Positions 42,782 to 54,859 of a stretch of 64,000 nt of DNA are shown here, one piece after another. The notes beneath the pieces were generated by a model, which was not told the origin of the DNA, did no database searches, and saw only the letters and a list, made by a program, of their open reading frames with translations. Within the stretch, counting starts at the first letter, position 1. Each line of letters opens with the position of its first letter. The translations under genes and the position numbers were made by a program. The DNA is from Glandiceps talaboti (Eukaryota > Hemichordata > Enteropneusta > Spengelidae), in assembly GCF_964340395.1 (NCBI RefSeq), contig NC_135553.1, forward strand, positions 6,028,501 to 6,092,500. Direction: 5' to 3'.

Positions 42782-43456
42782 AGCATGTTTCTCATGCCCC
42801 CTCTCAATAACGTGTAACATTTGATTCACTTACACACCATAACTGAGGGCGTAACCGATGACCACATTGTGAAAACTGAAATTAGAAATATTAAAAATGA
42901 TTCGCCTCCAGGAATAAGATCGTTCTGCTTATTGGTATGTCACACAGAAAGTCGTAAGTAGACGAGAGTGGCTTTCCGGCTTCTAAAAGTTCTAATATCA
43001 ATGTAATTTCACGTCGCTTTAGGTACAATGTTCAAAAAGCGGAAAGGTAGCCATTGATTTTGAAGGGCAGGGTTTCAATCCCAGGTTCTCACATAATGTT
43101 ATCTTATTAGTGGAATCATAGCGATTATTTTGGATCATTCTTTTGTTTCTACCATATATTTCTTTGTATAACTCTGCCAGAGAACTGTTGTGAACACCTA
43201 ACTTTTAGTTCTAATCTGAAATGGGCATTTGAATGTCATTTGTAAAGTGAATAATGGTAAACTTTCACTACCATCCGTGTATTCACTGCATTACCTCTCC
43301 ATTCTTTTTGGTACGTTTCAACCATACTCTATGTGTTGTAGCTTTGTAGATACAAAGAACATCTTAGAAAAAGTATTAACATGCAACACATTCGTGAAAG
43401 ACAAAAACTTGTTTTGCAAAATATTCCGTTTTCATCACTCATGCAGTAAGGTATAA

Positions 43457-43479
43457 ACCCTCCACCAATGGTGGAGGGT
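43457..43479. repeat. Perfect short hairpin next to the foldback element
   Basis: ACCCTCCACC and GGTGGAGGGT pair perfectly around a 3-nt AAT loop. It is the most GC-rich stretch nearby, about 65 bp left of the foldback element. Function unknown. Confidence 0.8.
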
Positions 43480-43543
43480 CAATGAGTAAAGTAAGGAGAG
43501 TAAAGAATAAAAGAACCCCTTTTTACAGTGTATGCTAATACTA

Positions 43544-43980
43544 CTTTTGCACCAGTTGTCTAGAAATGCTGCTGATCAGAACGTCATTTTATCAGTGCCA
43601 GGGGGTAGACAATAAAATTGGCTTTGTAGGTGCCTAAAAGTCTTCTCCTTATCACAATATCACAATTATATCAATCTGACATACATTGATACAATAGTGG
43701 ATGCCTCGGATGTAGGTTCATGCCATGTTAATATCAGTTTGTTATGTCTAAGTTAGATGTATTGTGTATATGGCAATATGACTAACTTTCACAGACATAA
43801 ACAATCTGATAAGAAAATGATGTAGACTTACATAAGAGGCACCCAATGTTATTTTGTATCATCAGATTGATATTGTGATAATGAGACGGCTCTTCGGCAC
43901 CTTGAAAGTATTTTTTATCTGACTACAGATGATAAAACGACGTTCTGATGAACAGCATTTCTAGACAATAAGTGCAAGGG
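43544..43980. mobile_element. Foldback element, ~437 bp, two long inverted arms
   Basis: The left arm (about 43544-43770) and the reverse complement of the right arm (about 43790-43980) share TTGTCTAGAAATGCTG at the ends. They also share TCAGAACGTC, TTATCACAATATCA, GGTGCC and AAGTTAG blocks inward in the same order. Identity is high at the tips and lower toward the middle. No coding sequence. This is a non-autonomous DNA transposon or an old inverted duplication; family unknown. Confidence 0.65.
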
Positions 43981-45245
43981 TTATAATTCGGGGTCTAGGT
44001 CCATTGATGTATTATTGATGCTTATCTGTAACTTGGCAAATTAATTGGGGGGGTAGGAGGGGTGGGAAAGATGGCTAGGGAGGCGATGGAATGAATAATC
44101 TGACTTTTAAAGACACTACGGCCATTCCTAGAAGAATAGCAAGATTGTCAGATGATGGATTAATAGATAAATTGGATGAACAATGTGTAAAGTAGTTACA
44201 TAGACGTTTTATTGTGTGGTGTGCGTGATAGTTTCAATCTCGTTTGTACGCAATATTAATCATTACACTTCCTGCCAATTTCAACGGTACAGCGAAGCGT
44301 GAGAAAAATTAAACATTCAATCTCCTCTTATCCTGATAAGAGAAGAAGAAAAGTATCCCACCGGGGATTTGGTGGTGTTCACAAATTTAAATTCCCTATA
44401 ACATCAAGGATGTGATAAGTTGTCAAAGATACATTAGGGTTACCCCTATTGAATGCCAATCAGTAAAGCGCTAGGTATATTTTGACTCATATTTGTAACG
44501 GGCTATTAAGGGATTGAGTGCTTTGGTACACAATGATAACACTGTCATGAATTATTTGTGATGTTTTATATTCAAAATGATATTTATAATTGGTTATTTA
44601 TTTAATGTCGTCCAATTCTTTCATTCAAACTCTATCGAATGGTAATTGTCTGACAATTATATAAAAGTAAATAAACCTTGCAACTGTAACGGGGAAACAT
44701 CATATAATAAAATTGACGGACATAGACATGCTGGCAACATACTAATTCCCAGCTGTAGGATAAATTCAACGTAATGCTTTCTACTTCAGATAAGTGATTT
44801 TATTATTTTTATCTAGTGAAAAGAACGTCTTTTATACTTATAATCTAGCGGCGTCCATAGCACTTTGTAGTATTATGAGATTTACGGAACGACGCGGTCC
44901 TAAAACCATATGATGTGACCTACCTAAAAATCGTTACAATTGAAACTATGGAACAAAACTGTACGTACATCAATCATAATTAACGGCTAAAATACACATA
45001 CGACATTGTTACATTTTACACTGCCAAAATAGAAACCTAGGTGACAGATTCAGTCTATCGAAACAAACTCATATCACTGATATTGTAGCATAATATAAAC
45101 CAGTTCACCTGAAAAAACTGAGAACATTGTCTGGCTCGACACGGATCTTTCTGTCATTGCTACATTGTATTGTCTTGTTTGAATACAACTCTAAGTTGAT
45201 AGATTTCAAAGTGAGGATTTCTTAAAAGTAACTCACACAAAGAAA
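43981..45245. other. Gene-poor stretch
   Basis: No supported feature between the foldback element and the 43-bp minisatellite. Confidence 0.45.
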
Positions 45246-45505
45246 ATGTAGCAATGTTGGTAAGATTTGTATACTCCAGATGATAAAATGTAGCAATGTT
45301 GGTAAGATTTGTATTACTCCAGACGATAAGATGTAGCAATGTTGGTAAGATTTGTATTACTCCAGATGATAAAATGTAGCAATGTTGGTAAGATTTTTAG
45401 CACTCCAGACGATAAAATGTAGCAATGTTGGTAAGATTTGTATTACTCCAGACGACAAAATGTAGCAATGTTGGTAAGATTTTCGTCACACAAGACAATA
45501 AAATG
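45246..45505 (+). repeat. 43-bp minisatellite, ~6 copies
   Basis: The unit starts ATGTAGCAATGTTGGTAAGA, continues TTTGTATTACTCCAGACGAT and ends AAA. Single diverged units lie about 12 kb away (33100-33140 inverted, 33225-33260 and 33505-33545 direct), plus a possible inverted one near 45140-45165. Confidence 0.85.
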
Positions 45506-45777
45506 TTCATAATATTTGTGTGGAGTCAGACGACGTACTGTTACAGGGCAACTGGTTTCTATTGTATCACAAACTGGGTGGGTAGTAATTGGCACTCTGA
45601 ATTAGTCTCCAACTGTGATGTCATCCCTAAAATTAGATCTTACAGAGTGACGGTGGACAGCAATGTCATTAGAGGTTAAAGCGTGGGTAACACGTTATCA
45701 TTCCTGAAGGAAACCGTTGTCATTTCCTCTCGTAAAGCAAAAACCGACCGGTTAGCATACCTCACGATCGTTATGAG

Positions 45778-45993
45778 TCATTTACCATCTTGGGCCAAAC
45801 AATTGTTCACCTGTCCACAAACTATATCCCGGTTGACGTTCAGACCATTTAATCCAATATAAAAAAAACAAGACCAATTATTTCTTGCAAGCTTTAGCTG
45901 ATCTAAGTTAGCAGCAGACTCATGCAGAAATTGAGATATAGTTCGATCCAGGTAGCTCGATCTGGATGTCTGTTGCAATAATGCTGATTTCAT
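45778..45993 (-). CDS. Candidate coding start, divergent from the 46.2 kb candidate
   Basis: A 71-codon frame opens with MKSALLQQTSRSSYLDRTIS and continues QFLHESAANLDQLKLARN before becoming less protein-like. The ATG has A at -3. It starts only about 170 bp from the plus-strand ATG at 46165, the geometry of a shared bidirectional promoter. Only the first ~38 codons look convincing. No good donor was found there, so an exon boundary is unproven. Not recognised. Confidence 0.25.
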   Translation of the reverse strand: MKSALLQQTSRSSYLDRTISQFLHESAANLDQLKLARNNWSCFFYIGLNGLNVNRDIVCGQVNNCLAQDGK

Positions 45994-46164
45994 TGTAATT
46001 GGCTCATTTGTTCCAAATTACGATCAAATAAGAGTCTGTTTCAAAACGTATTCATTTCAACTAGTCATTGACATACCGACTGCGTGGCCCGTTCTTCACC
46101 GTTCTTCATATGTCGTAAGGGGCGCTGTTCATTTGTGCTCTATCTGTATCGAGCTGAATCCGGG

Positions 46165-46348
46165 ATGGCGGCGATGGTGGTTGAACGAAATCCATTGTAA
46201 AACAGCGCCTCTATTTTGACTACGTTGATAATTTTCATGTGGTTTTCTTTTGTTTGCAGCGCTCAGCTTTCTGGAGAAGGAATATGCAGAACTCGAGAGA
46301 AGTGACATTCCAAAGTCTGTTGATTTAGACATGTTGTTTAACACTTAG
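46165..46348 (+). CDS. Candidate tiny two-exon gene or gene end
   Basis: After a strong acceptor (CTTTTGTTTGCAGCGCTCAG, ending at 46266) an open frame reads FLEKEYAELERSDIPKSVD, then LDMLFNT and a TAG at 46346-46348. About 100 bp upstream, ATGGCGGCGATG in a CpG-rich setting could start a 32-nt exon (46165-46196, donor CCATT/GTAAAA). A 70-bp intron would join the two into a 37-residue protein. The helical, charged peptide looks coding, but no family was recognised. The first exon and the choice of acceptor are inference. The second exon could belong instead to a longer gene. Confidence 0.3.
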
Positions 46349-46703
46349 TAATTGCACTCAGTATTTTCAATCGACATTCTACAGTACACAAATATGTGTA
46401 GAATGAGAAATCTTAAAATACCATCATCAAACTAAACACGTATTTTCACGTCATTACGATTCTAGTTTGATGTGTATGAACAATGCACACAGCAATGACA
46501 TCCGATGTCACATGGACGAGCTTAGACGACAAAGTTGCCTGAGCATAAAGTGACACTCGATCGTTCGTAATCTGTGTTCCTAATTTTTTATTACGAGGTA
46601 CCACAATGAACCTTTTCTAAAATGTTATTTTTTTAAATCATGTGATTATCTCTTATTCCTGTTTTCCAAATATTTAGTTACCAGGACATCCATTAGTGGT
46701 GAG

Positions 46704-47098
46704 TGCTGTGCTGTGCTGTGCTGTGCTGTGCTGTGTTGTGTTGTGTTGTGTTGTGTTGTGTTGTGTTGTGTTGTGTTGTGTTGTGTTGTGTTACGTTGTG
46801 CTGTGCTGTGTTGTGATGTGATGTGCTGTGCTTTGCTGTGTTGTGTTGTGTTGTGTTGTGTTGTGTTGTGTTGTGTTGTGTTACGTTGTGCTGTGCTGTG
46901 TTGTGATGTGATGTGCTGTGCTGTGCTGTGCTTTGCTGTGTTGTGTTGTGTTGTGTTGTGTTGTGTCGTGTCGTGTCGTGTTGTGTTGTGTTGTGTTGTA
47001 TTGTGTTACGTTGTGCTGTGCTGTGTTGTGATGTACTGTGCTTTGCTGTGTTGTGTTGTGTTGTGTTGCGTTGTGTTGCGTTGCATTGTGCTGTGGTG
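46704..47098. repeat. (TGTGC)n/(TGTGT)n array with higher-order copies
   Basis: Pentanucleotide array like that at 40 kb. A longer block beginning TTACGTTGTGCTGTGCTGTG recurs about three times (near 46790, 46880 and 47005), so larger segments have been duplicated. It decays rightward into TGTC/TGTT words to about 47210. Confidence 0.95.
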
Positions 47099-47389
47099 AT
47101 GTTTGGTGTCTTGCCTTGTTTTGTCTTGTCCTTTGCCGTATTCTATTATCTTGTTCTCTGCTATGATTTGTTATGTTCTGTTGTACCATATTCTGTTATG
47201 CTGTGCTGTGTAGTAGCTCTTGATTCTTTGATTCTACTTCTTTGTCTTGCCTTTAGTCCTTCTTCTTTTCTTTCTAGGAAAACTTTCGATGTTAATTCGT
47301 TGTACGTTGTCATTGACATTTTAGATTTTTTATATCTCAGGTCCACTATTCTGTACCAATTATAAGTTTGATTAGAATGGATACACAAT

Positions 47390-48106
47390 GTTGAATCTCG
47401 GTCATTGTATTACAATGCTTATTGGCAAAATAATTCATCGCAGTTTGCATTCGCTATAAGCAGCTGTTGTAGGTAACTTTCTCCGAACTACATATTGGGA
47501 TTTGTCAAATCCTAAAGGCTCGTATAAAACAGATAAGACATATCAAGACTTATATAATATTTAAAGGGTTTCGTCATTCTTCATGAAAACCACTCCTAAT
47601 TGCTGTCAGTAGAATAGGTTCTTGCACAAAAGGGAACAGAAAGTGGAATTGCAACGGAAAGAAATTATCGTTTCCATGGTAACATTATCTACATCGTGAC
47701 CCCGTTTTGTTATTATTTGGGATGCCACAAATCGCTTAGTAACGACGTGAAAGACAATCAGTTTCCATGAATGAAAAGGCTTACGATAATTCGTTGTTAG
47801 TATATATTGATAAGTTCTATAATTAGACTGTCGGTTGTCATTAGTGGGTCAGATGGGCATGCAGATGGGAAATTATTCAAATGGAAGTTATTGCCTAACA
47901 GGTGTACATTTTGGGTTTTAAAAAAATGCAATTTTTGGGATGAAGATTTCTCCATGTCGTGTTTTACAAATCAGGTCTAAAAACGTGACTTGAAATACTA
48001 GAGATGAAATACTGGGCATGATATTAAACAATCATACGCGTCTCATTAAGATAGATGAGAACACGAAAGAAGTTGCTAAGAGTGGACAAAACTGATGTTG
48101 ATTTCG
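47390..48106. other. Gene-poor stretch
   Basis: Nothing supported. Confidence 0.45.
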
Positions 48107-48107
48107 T

Positions 48108-48331
<224 letters not shown>

Positions 48332-48626
48332 GAGGGGATTATGTCACTGCAAATATAGGAAAGAAATGTAATAAGAAGAATTCAAAATAGCTAGAAATAG
48401 CTATTATTAATAATAGTAGAAATTTATATCATAGCGGCTAAATCCACAGAGACAGTGATCAGAGCCGCTTAAAATACAAAATACTCATAAAAAGTACAAA
48501 AACTAAAACGGTGACAATAATAAGAGAAACTTTAACATATGACATTCATCGAAGTACTCGAGAACATCTTGAAGATCGTTGGTATTGAATACTTTAATGT
48601 TATGAATTGCATAATGTCTTCTACAG

Positions 48627-48795
48627 TTGTTTAATGTCACCTTCTTGGTCTCTCATCACACGAGACGACAAGAATGATAGACCAAGTCTGGCAAGACTAA
48701 TAGTCCGGTACGGTGATGCCAACCTCAGACCAACATGTACAACATTGTTAGTTGATTTATTTGGTGGTCTGAGTGAAAACGAAACTTGTAAATGA
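48627..48795 (+). CDS. Weak candidate terminal exon
   Basis: Following ATGTCTTCTACAG the frame reads CLMSPSWSLITRDDKNDRPS, then LARLIVRYGDANLRPT, ends GGLSENETCK and stops with TGA at 48793-48795. The composition is protein-like with balanced codons in an AT-rich setting. No partner exon or homologous family is known to me. Part of it overlaps a short inverted repeat (CTCAGACCA near 48724 and TGGTCTGAG near 48763), so it may be non-coding. Confidence 0.2.
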
Positions 48796-48799
48796 AGAT

Positions 48800-50084
48800 T
48801 GTGTGTGACCTAGTTTATCATCACGATATATGCCTTAGGATGTTTAAAGCTTAATTGCTAATTTGTCTATTTTCCTCACAATATTAAGAAACATGAAAGA
48901 TAAATAAATATATGCTGTTAAACGATAATAGATTTGTCGTAATGATTTTGAATAAATTGAAGTAACAATAAAATGACTTTTTTTCTAATGCACATCTTTC
49001 TAGTTCAACTCTTGTCATTTGTTCCTGGAATTAAACGTGATAGCTCAAGGCGAAGCAATCACTCAATCAACTGATCCACCAGGCCATAATTACTCGTGCG
49101 TTCATCCATTCCCACGCGCAACCTCTCAATTAAGATATCAACAAACCAACCACCCTGTGAATCAATTTTGAAATCCAAAATAATCAATAATCAATCAATC
49201 AACCAATTAATCAACTAACTGATTCACTTGTCAACAGTTCAATCAACTGTTCATCATCCAACAGAATCCAACATGAACACAGGCAGACATTTTGGAATCA
49301 CTGAAAGAGAAAACACACCGTCACAGGTTGTTAATGTGAAAAAGCAGTAAGACAAAATGGAAAGTCTATCACACATTTTTACATACGACAGTTAATACAA
49401 CTTTTAAGTGGTCTTTTTCTCCGTACAATGCCTCACCCAGAAGAAAGCTTTTCTATAACAAAGTTAGGACCCACATGCAACTTTACAAAGGAAAGTGAGA
49501 CAACTCAATATTGATACATAAATCAGCCCATGATAAAATCAGGTGGCATCTCAGAATAAACATGTAATATCACCATGGACCTATGAGTGTTTGTGTGCGA
49601 CGAAACATTGAGAATTGTCTTATATGGTTGCTATATTACATGTAATCAAAATGTTATCTCTACCTTAGCTTTATTATGGATGTGAAGTCAGTATGGCTTG
49701 TAAACACACATTGCAGTTTTCTGTAGGAGCCACAACTACAGTAAATAAATGTATTATTATCATGAGTTATCTCATTATCGCTCGATTGCCGAGAAACATG
49801 AAATTGTAACTTGTTTTCATAGATATTCACGACTCGTAAGTGATTATCACCTTCTGATAAATAAATCCATGAATATGTATTGTTCATTTAATACATATCG
49901 TCCACTAGGCAATGTTGGTCCACTGCTAGGACAATGAATGTGAACGCAACTTTCAATAATTCGAGGTTTCTTGGCATTTGATTGCAATTGAAATCTGTTC
50001 TATGTAAATACTAAAGTGACTCAAGAACACAAAGTTTACGAAAAATACCTTTTCCTATAGTTACGTTCTCCTATAGCCTCTAGG
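48800..50084. other. Gene-poor stretch
   Basis: Imperfect AATCAATCAAC words around 49060-49270 suggest an old tetranucleotide repeat. No gene. Confidence 0.45.
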
Positions 50085-50410
50085 CTTTCCATCCACGTTT
50101 TCTTGTTCATGAATCAAAAAGCGTCGATTTAATTAATTGTTCTCAATATGCAATTTAATCAAAATACTGGTTGTGTCTTCTGCGATTCGTTCCATGGGTT
50201 GGAAGATGTTGATTTAGATTTAATAAAAGATTCAAATTAATTAAGTGCAGGGCGTTCCATCCACATTTTGTTCATATGTATTAAAAAGCTGTTGATTTAA
50301 TTAAAAAATGTAATTAATTAAATTAATTATTAATTGATTAATTAATTAGTTGATTAAATCAACAATTCGTAACATGAATGGCAAGCCAAGTAGTTAATTA
50401 AATTGCGATT
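50085..50410. repeat. AT-rich decayed repeats and inverted repeat
   Basis: TTCCATCCACGTTTTCTTG (about 50090) and TTCCATCCACATTTTGTTC (about 50253) head two related blocks ending in AAAAAGC and GATTTAATTAA. GTTGATTTAATTAA near 50291 is mirrored by TTGATTAAATCAAC near 50350, a hairpin made mostly of A and T. Confidence 0.55.
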
Positions 50411-50575
50411 TTATTACCAGGACTAATTATTGTTAAACCTAGCATCATATTTTTGTATTACTGGCATCAACCACCGCTCTTTCTTCGATTCTTTGAGTGT
50501 TTCATTTGTCGAATATATAGCAATAGCCTGTCTACTCATTTGACGTGTGACTCCTCTACACTAGTTCTATATCTC

Positions 50576-50618
50576 TATACACAGACAAGTAAGAAATGTT
50601 CTACTTGTCTGTGCTATA
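50576..50618. repeat. Interspersed hairpin element, copy 2
   Basis: It has the same 11-bp inner stem as 6895-6937 (50580-50590 with 50603-50613) and a 12-nt loop. The outer stem here is TATA with TATA instead of CTGTAC with GTACAG: both sides have changed, yet pairing is kept. Confidence 0.75.
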
Positions 50619-51250
50619 TACTAACAGCATAACTGCTTTGATTATTATAGGAACTGCTGGGCGTTGGTGGAGGCATGCACCCCCCCCCCCCCCCGCCCGT
50701 CCGTCCAAATTCAGACAGTGGTATGGACTAACTAGTGATTCATGTGATTAATGATTTACCCACTGTCTATATCACAATCATGAGTGTGCAGCCAAGAAGA
50801 CGGGCATGTAATTACAGATACAACTCAATCACAGCATGAACAATCTTCTGAGTGGTATAGTTTTAAATGATTATTTTATGAAATTCCATCTCAAGCGAGT
50901 GTCAGGTGATGATCTTTCTTGAAGGTCGTCAGATTGATAACTCCAGGGGTAAACCACTTAAGATTACTATCCCAAGATAGCTTAATTTACCTGTGTCATA
51001 GGTGACTGCTTGCGTTTTACATTACGGTGTTTTAAAAGGCACTGCAATATGTGTACTTTGAACTTACAAATCTGCTAACAGTTCAAAAATGAGAGAACTT
51101 TATAGCGTAATTTGGAGGGGCACGCATACATGACATATGTATCGATGTTGACGAATGTTTATTCTGTCCAAAGAATCTAATGTGATTTTATAGTTGTAAA
51201 TGTTGATACCTTGTCCTGCATTACAAAAACACTGTATCATTGACAATATA

Positions 51251-51479
51251 TAGCCTACCTGTAGACTTGAAGGACTAACGCTACTAACTACACTATTTCC
51301 GCTATCCTAAATGACATTTTGATTTTTTTTTTAATTCTAGAAGGACGAGCGGAAATTCCAAAAAAAATGTCTATTAGGATAGGTAGTAGCATTAGGGTAT
51401 AAGTGAAGGAAACTCACCATAAGACTTTATGAATTTGTTATATAGCATTAGTTAGTTCTTCAAGTCTAGAGGTAGACTA
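51251..51479. mobile_element. MITE of the same family, 229 bp
   Basis: The left end TAGCCTACCTGTAGACTTGA with AGGACTAACGCTA matches the 62.6 kb element. The right end reads TAGTCTACCTCTAGACTTGA in reverse complement. A further inner inverted repeat (CTATCCTAAATGACATTTT against AAAATGTCTATTAGGATAG, about 51302-51394) makes the element largely self-complementary. No coding sequence. Confidence 0.75.
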
Positions 51480-54099
51480 CGTTGACACATACCTAAATCT
51501 CTAACTCACAATATGACTGGACTGCGAATTTGAGGGGGGGGGGGTCTTCTGGAGTGGTGACTCAATACGGACAGTTGGGGATGCTTACTTACACTAAGCC
51601 CGCAGGTGATATGCATTGCTGGACCTGGGTGACTGTGGACTGATTGGAAAAGCCTTGACAGTTCCACCGCCACGTGATACGAAGCATGCAGCATAGAAGT
51701 CTCAAACCTGGCTGGAAATCTGTAGAATTGTGTGTGTATGTATATTTTTTTAAAGAAACGAAATATGAGAAAAACAACATTTGTCTGAATAATTTATAAA
51801 TCATGGATTGGATAAATAAAGAATGATAATCTGATTGGATCTAGTTTTGGGGGATTAGCGTATTGGATTAAAAGTTGGATCAAAACGTTAAAATATCATG
51901 ATATTAGACCTTATGGTTTCCTTCTTTTACAATGTATAAATGTGTTATTTCTGTCTATCTTTCTCTAATCAATGGCGATGAGATTATTCACCAAAACTGA
52001 TGTTTTGTTTTGATATTTATAAAGAGTAACAAACATACTGGCATTTGCTAGTTTTCGATTGAAACTACACTAGCTGTATATAGTAATATTTTTTTTTCAA
52101 TCAGACAACCAGCAAATTATGTATTCACTGAATATTGTTAAAATACCAATAATTAGACATTGCACATGTTAATTTGGGGTCGAGTATGTCCAGAACTAGT
52201 ATAGTAATAAGGTGAACTCGTGATTACAGTGGGTTGCTCATTTTTTGGGTGCGGACTCCAAAATCAGTTTTTGATTCTATTCATTGTACCATAATATGTA
52301 TATGGCTACACAAATATATTTAGCCATAAATGATTTAATATTGTTCAGGGTGCACGACATTATAAGTAAAACATTACATAACAAAACATGACCGTTTCAG
52401 TTGCAACATAGACATTGGAGAAAGTCTCTCTCCAACGTCTATGGCTGCAGTTAGTGTAGTGCAGCATTAAGGAGCGAAATGTGTTTACTTTTTAATGTAC
52501 AATGAAAAAGTCTTTTATTTGTTTCCATGCTGACACTAGCTTTCCTTGGTGTTCGTGTGGGATGATGACGTAACAGAAAGATCCTGGAAATGCATAAATC
52601 GACTGATACGAGCTGACGTATGATGTCCTTGTACCTTAATTTGCTTTTTTTAAAATGCAAATAGCGTAAATGATCGTTACTCTTGAGTTTCAGATATTAA
52701 TGTGTATTATGTGTCGTTCATTTCCTATCCAATCATTGTTTCTTGATGAGGAGGAAGGCCATTGTTTGGACATGACCAATAGTTACACACACAAGCTTTA
52801 AAAGACACGAACGGATAGTATAGATTTACTGTCAACATTTATTTTACAGTGTCACTAATTTGGATTTCCAAACAACTTCTGCATGCAGTGTTTATACATA
52901 AAGAATAACATACCCCCCCCCCCACACACACACACACACACCTCGGGGTTAGGAACACAGTTTGTCATTCTGTATGATTATACAGACATATGGGATCATT
53001 GATCTCTCGAGTAATTGTTTTTTCTAGGGGCAATCGCCTTACAATTATCTTGTCAGTGGAACATCTCCCAAAATGTGTCAACTCGATGACGTACTTGGTG
53101 ACATGATGCATAGCTCATTCGACGATTCGGCGCCTCCAAACGTTTTTTTTACATCTATGTAGAATTACAAAAGGTTTTCTGTATAGCAGTACTATTCAAA
53201 TTTAGAAAGTATATCAATGTTCATTTGAGTATTAAGGTGCCAAGTGTCGTAGTTCCTCTCTATGTATCGTGATATTGGGTATAAGGCGGGGGAAGACACT
53301 CTGGAAAACGCGTTCTTTGATAGTTATGGTACCATAATATATCGACGTACCACATTGGCATACCACGTCGGTAAGTGCATAGCTCTGGGAATATACGCTT
53401 CGAGAACTCCGACATGTCTCTCTGTTGAAACGGAGACGTGTCCCAGACCTAGTACACGTATGCACTAGACTAAAACACCAATAAATGAGTTTGACCTCAG
53501 ACCACTGTCTCTAGTGGTCTGAGGTTTGACTTTGACCGTGAGAGTGAACATCAAGGTCAATGTTCTCATTAGAACGTATGTAAGAATAGACATTTGAACC
53601 GAAATCAAGACAAACTTAAAAGAAGAGTTTCTCTCTCGTCCATAATCTTCTAACACCGGCAGCATGTAGATGTACACCGCGTTATCGTGGTCTGAAAAAA
53701 TAATATTAGTGTTTATTATAACAAGTAACATGGAAGTAAAACACGTTCTCTGTGTGCTACACTCATTAAGTGTTTCAATTGGTTTATTTACAAGCCTAGC
53801 ATGTGGCCTTTCTAATGTGATCAATTAGCAAATGAACAGTATACGTTTACACTTGCTATGGATGCTATAAACGATTGTGGTACATACAGAAAACATTTTA
53901 CTTTGGTGTTATGGGTTGTACATCTAAATGGTGATGAAATCTATAAAACTAAAGGTAAAGAACTCTGTCATGTACATGTAATTCGTTGTTGATGTTATTT
54001 TTCAGTTATCAAAAACCATTGGCATATTTTTCCAGTCAAATATATGTCACTATTCTTCCCTAAATTTCATATAATATAAAATCACAGGAAAGAAAAGTG
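51480..54099. other. Gene-poor stretch
   Basis: It contains a poly-G run (51534-51543), a poly-C/(CA)n tract (52914-52941) and the hairpin at 53494. A 119-codon minus-strand frame at 53465-53824 is read as chance. Confidence 0.45.
53494..53525. repeat. Short hairpin, 12-bp stem
   Basis: CCTCAGACCACT (53495-53506) and AGTGGTCTGAGG (53513-53524) pair perfectly around a 6-nt loop, with one more A-T pair outside. TTTGACC blocks flank it on both sides. Function unknown. Confidence 0.8.
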
Positions 54100-54172
54100 A
54101 CACGTGTAGTAGTCGAACCTATGTCTCCTAAATTCTAGCCAGGGTGCTTTGACCAGCTGATCTAACTGGTAG
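54100..54172 (-). pseudogene. tRNA-like sequence (tRNA pseudogene or SINE head)
   Basis: On the minus strand TAGATCAGCTGG resembles a pol III A box and GGTTCGACTAC a B box, about 33 nt apart. Between them an anticodon arm folds (CCTGG/TTAGG with a 7-nt loop CTAGAAT, giving anticodon AGA with T33 conserved). The acceptor and part of the T stem do not pair, so it is not a working tRNA. No poly(A) tail or second copy was seen to prove a SINE. Confidence 0.45.
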
Positions 54173-54490
54173 ATCATTTCATGTGTCGTCATTAACCTTT
54201 ACCTAGATATATGGTTAATACATTTTCCCTCGTGTTCCTTTTTACTGTCGCTGGAGGGGCCAGGAAAAGAAGGCGGTTGTAAGATTCTAAACTAATGCAG
54301 CTACTATGTAACAAAAAACATAATAACCAGGAGGCGGGAGGGGGGGGGCCTCGCGGTAAAACGGATAACTCCAACAATGCAGAGGAATTCTCATAAGTAG
54401 CCAGTCATACTATCATATTCAGTTATAAAACAAAAGTCAAAGAAGGACACCCTCAGGGTTGGACGTAGATATCTAATTATATATATATAG

Positions 54491-54518
54491 CACGATACGT
54501 ATATCAAATGGGAATTGC
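54491..54518 (+). repeat. 28-bp exact direct repeat, copy 1
   Basis: An exact 28-bp match to 55486-55513 (starts CACGATACG, ends GGGAATTGC). The PLE remnant and its (TA)n arrays lie between the two copies. Long target-site duplication or a tandem piece of the element are both possible. Confidence 0.8.
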
Positions 54519-54563
54519 CACTGCGGTATAGAGCACTGTCTTAGCAGATTGATACTCACCGAG

Positions 54564-54755
<192 letters not shown>

Positions 54756-54859
54756 CAAGAAAGAGTTCCAGTACTACCAAAACTATTGCGCTCTGCCACT
54801 GCGGTATAGAGCACTGTCTTAGCAGATTGATACTCACCGAGTATATATATATATATATT

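Noticed and set aside
53465-53824. 119-codon minus-strand frame
   Set aside because: Within chance for the number of frames and base composition here, and it crosses a hairpin. No protein features.
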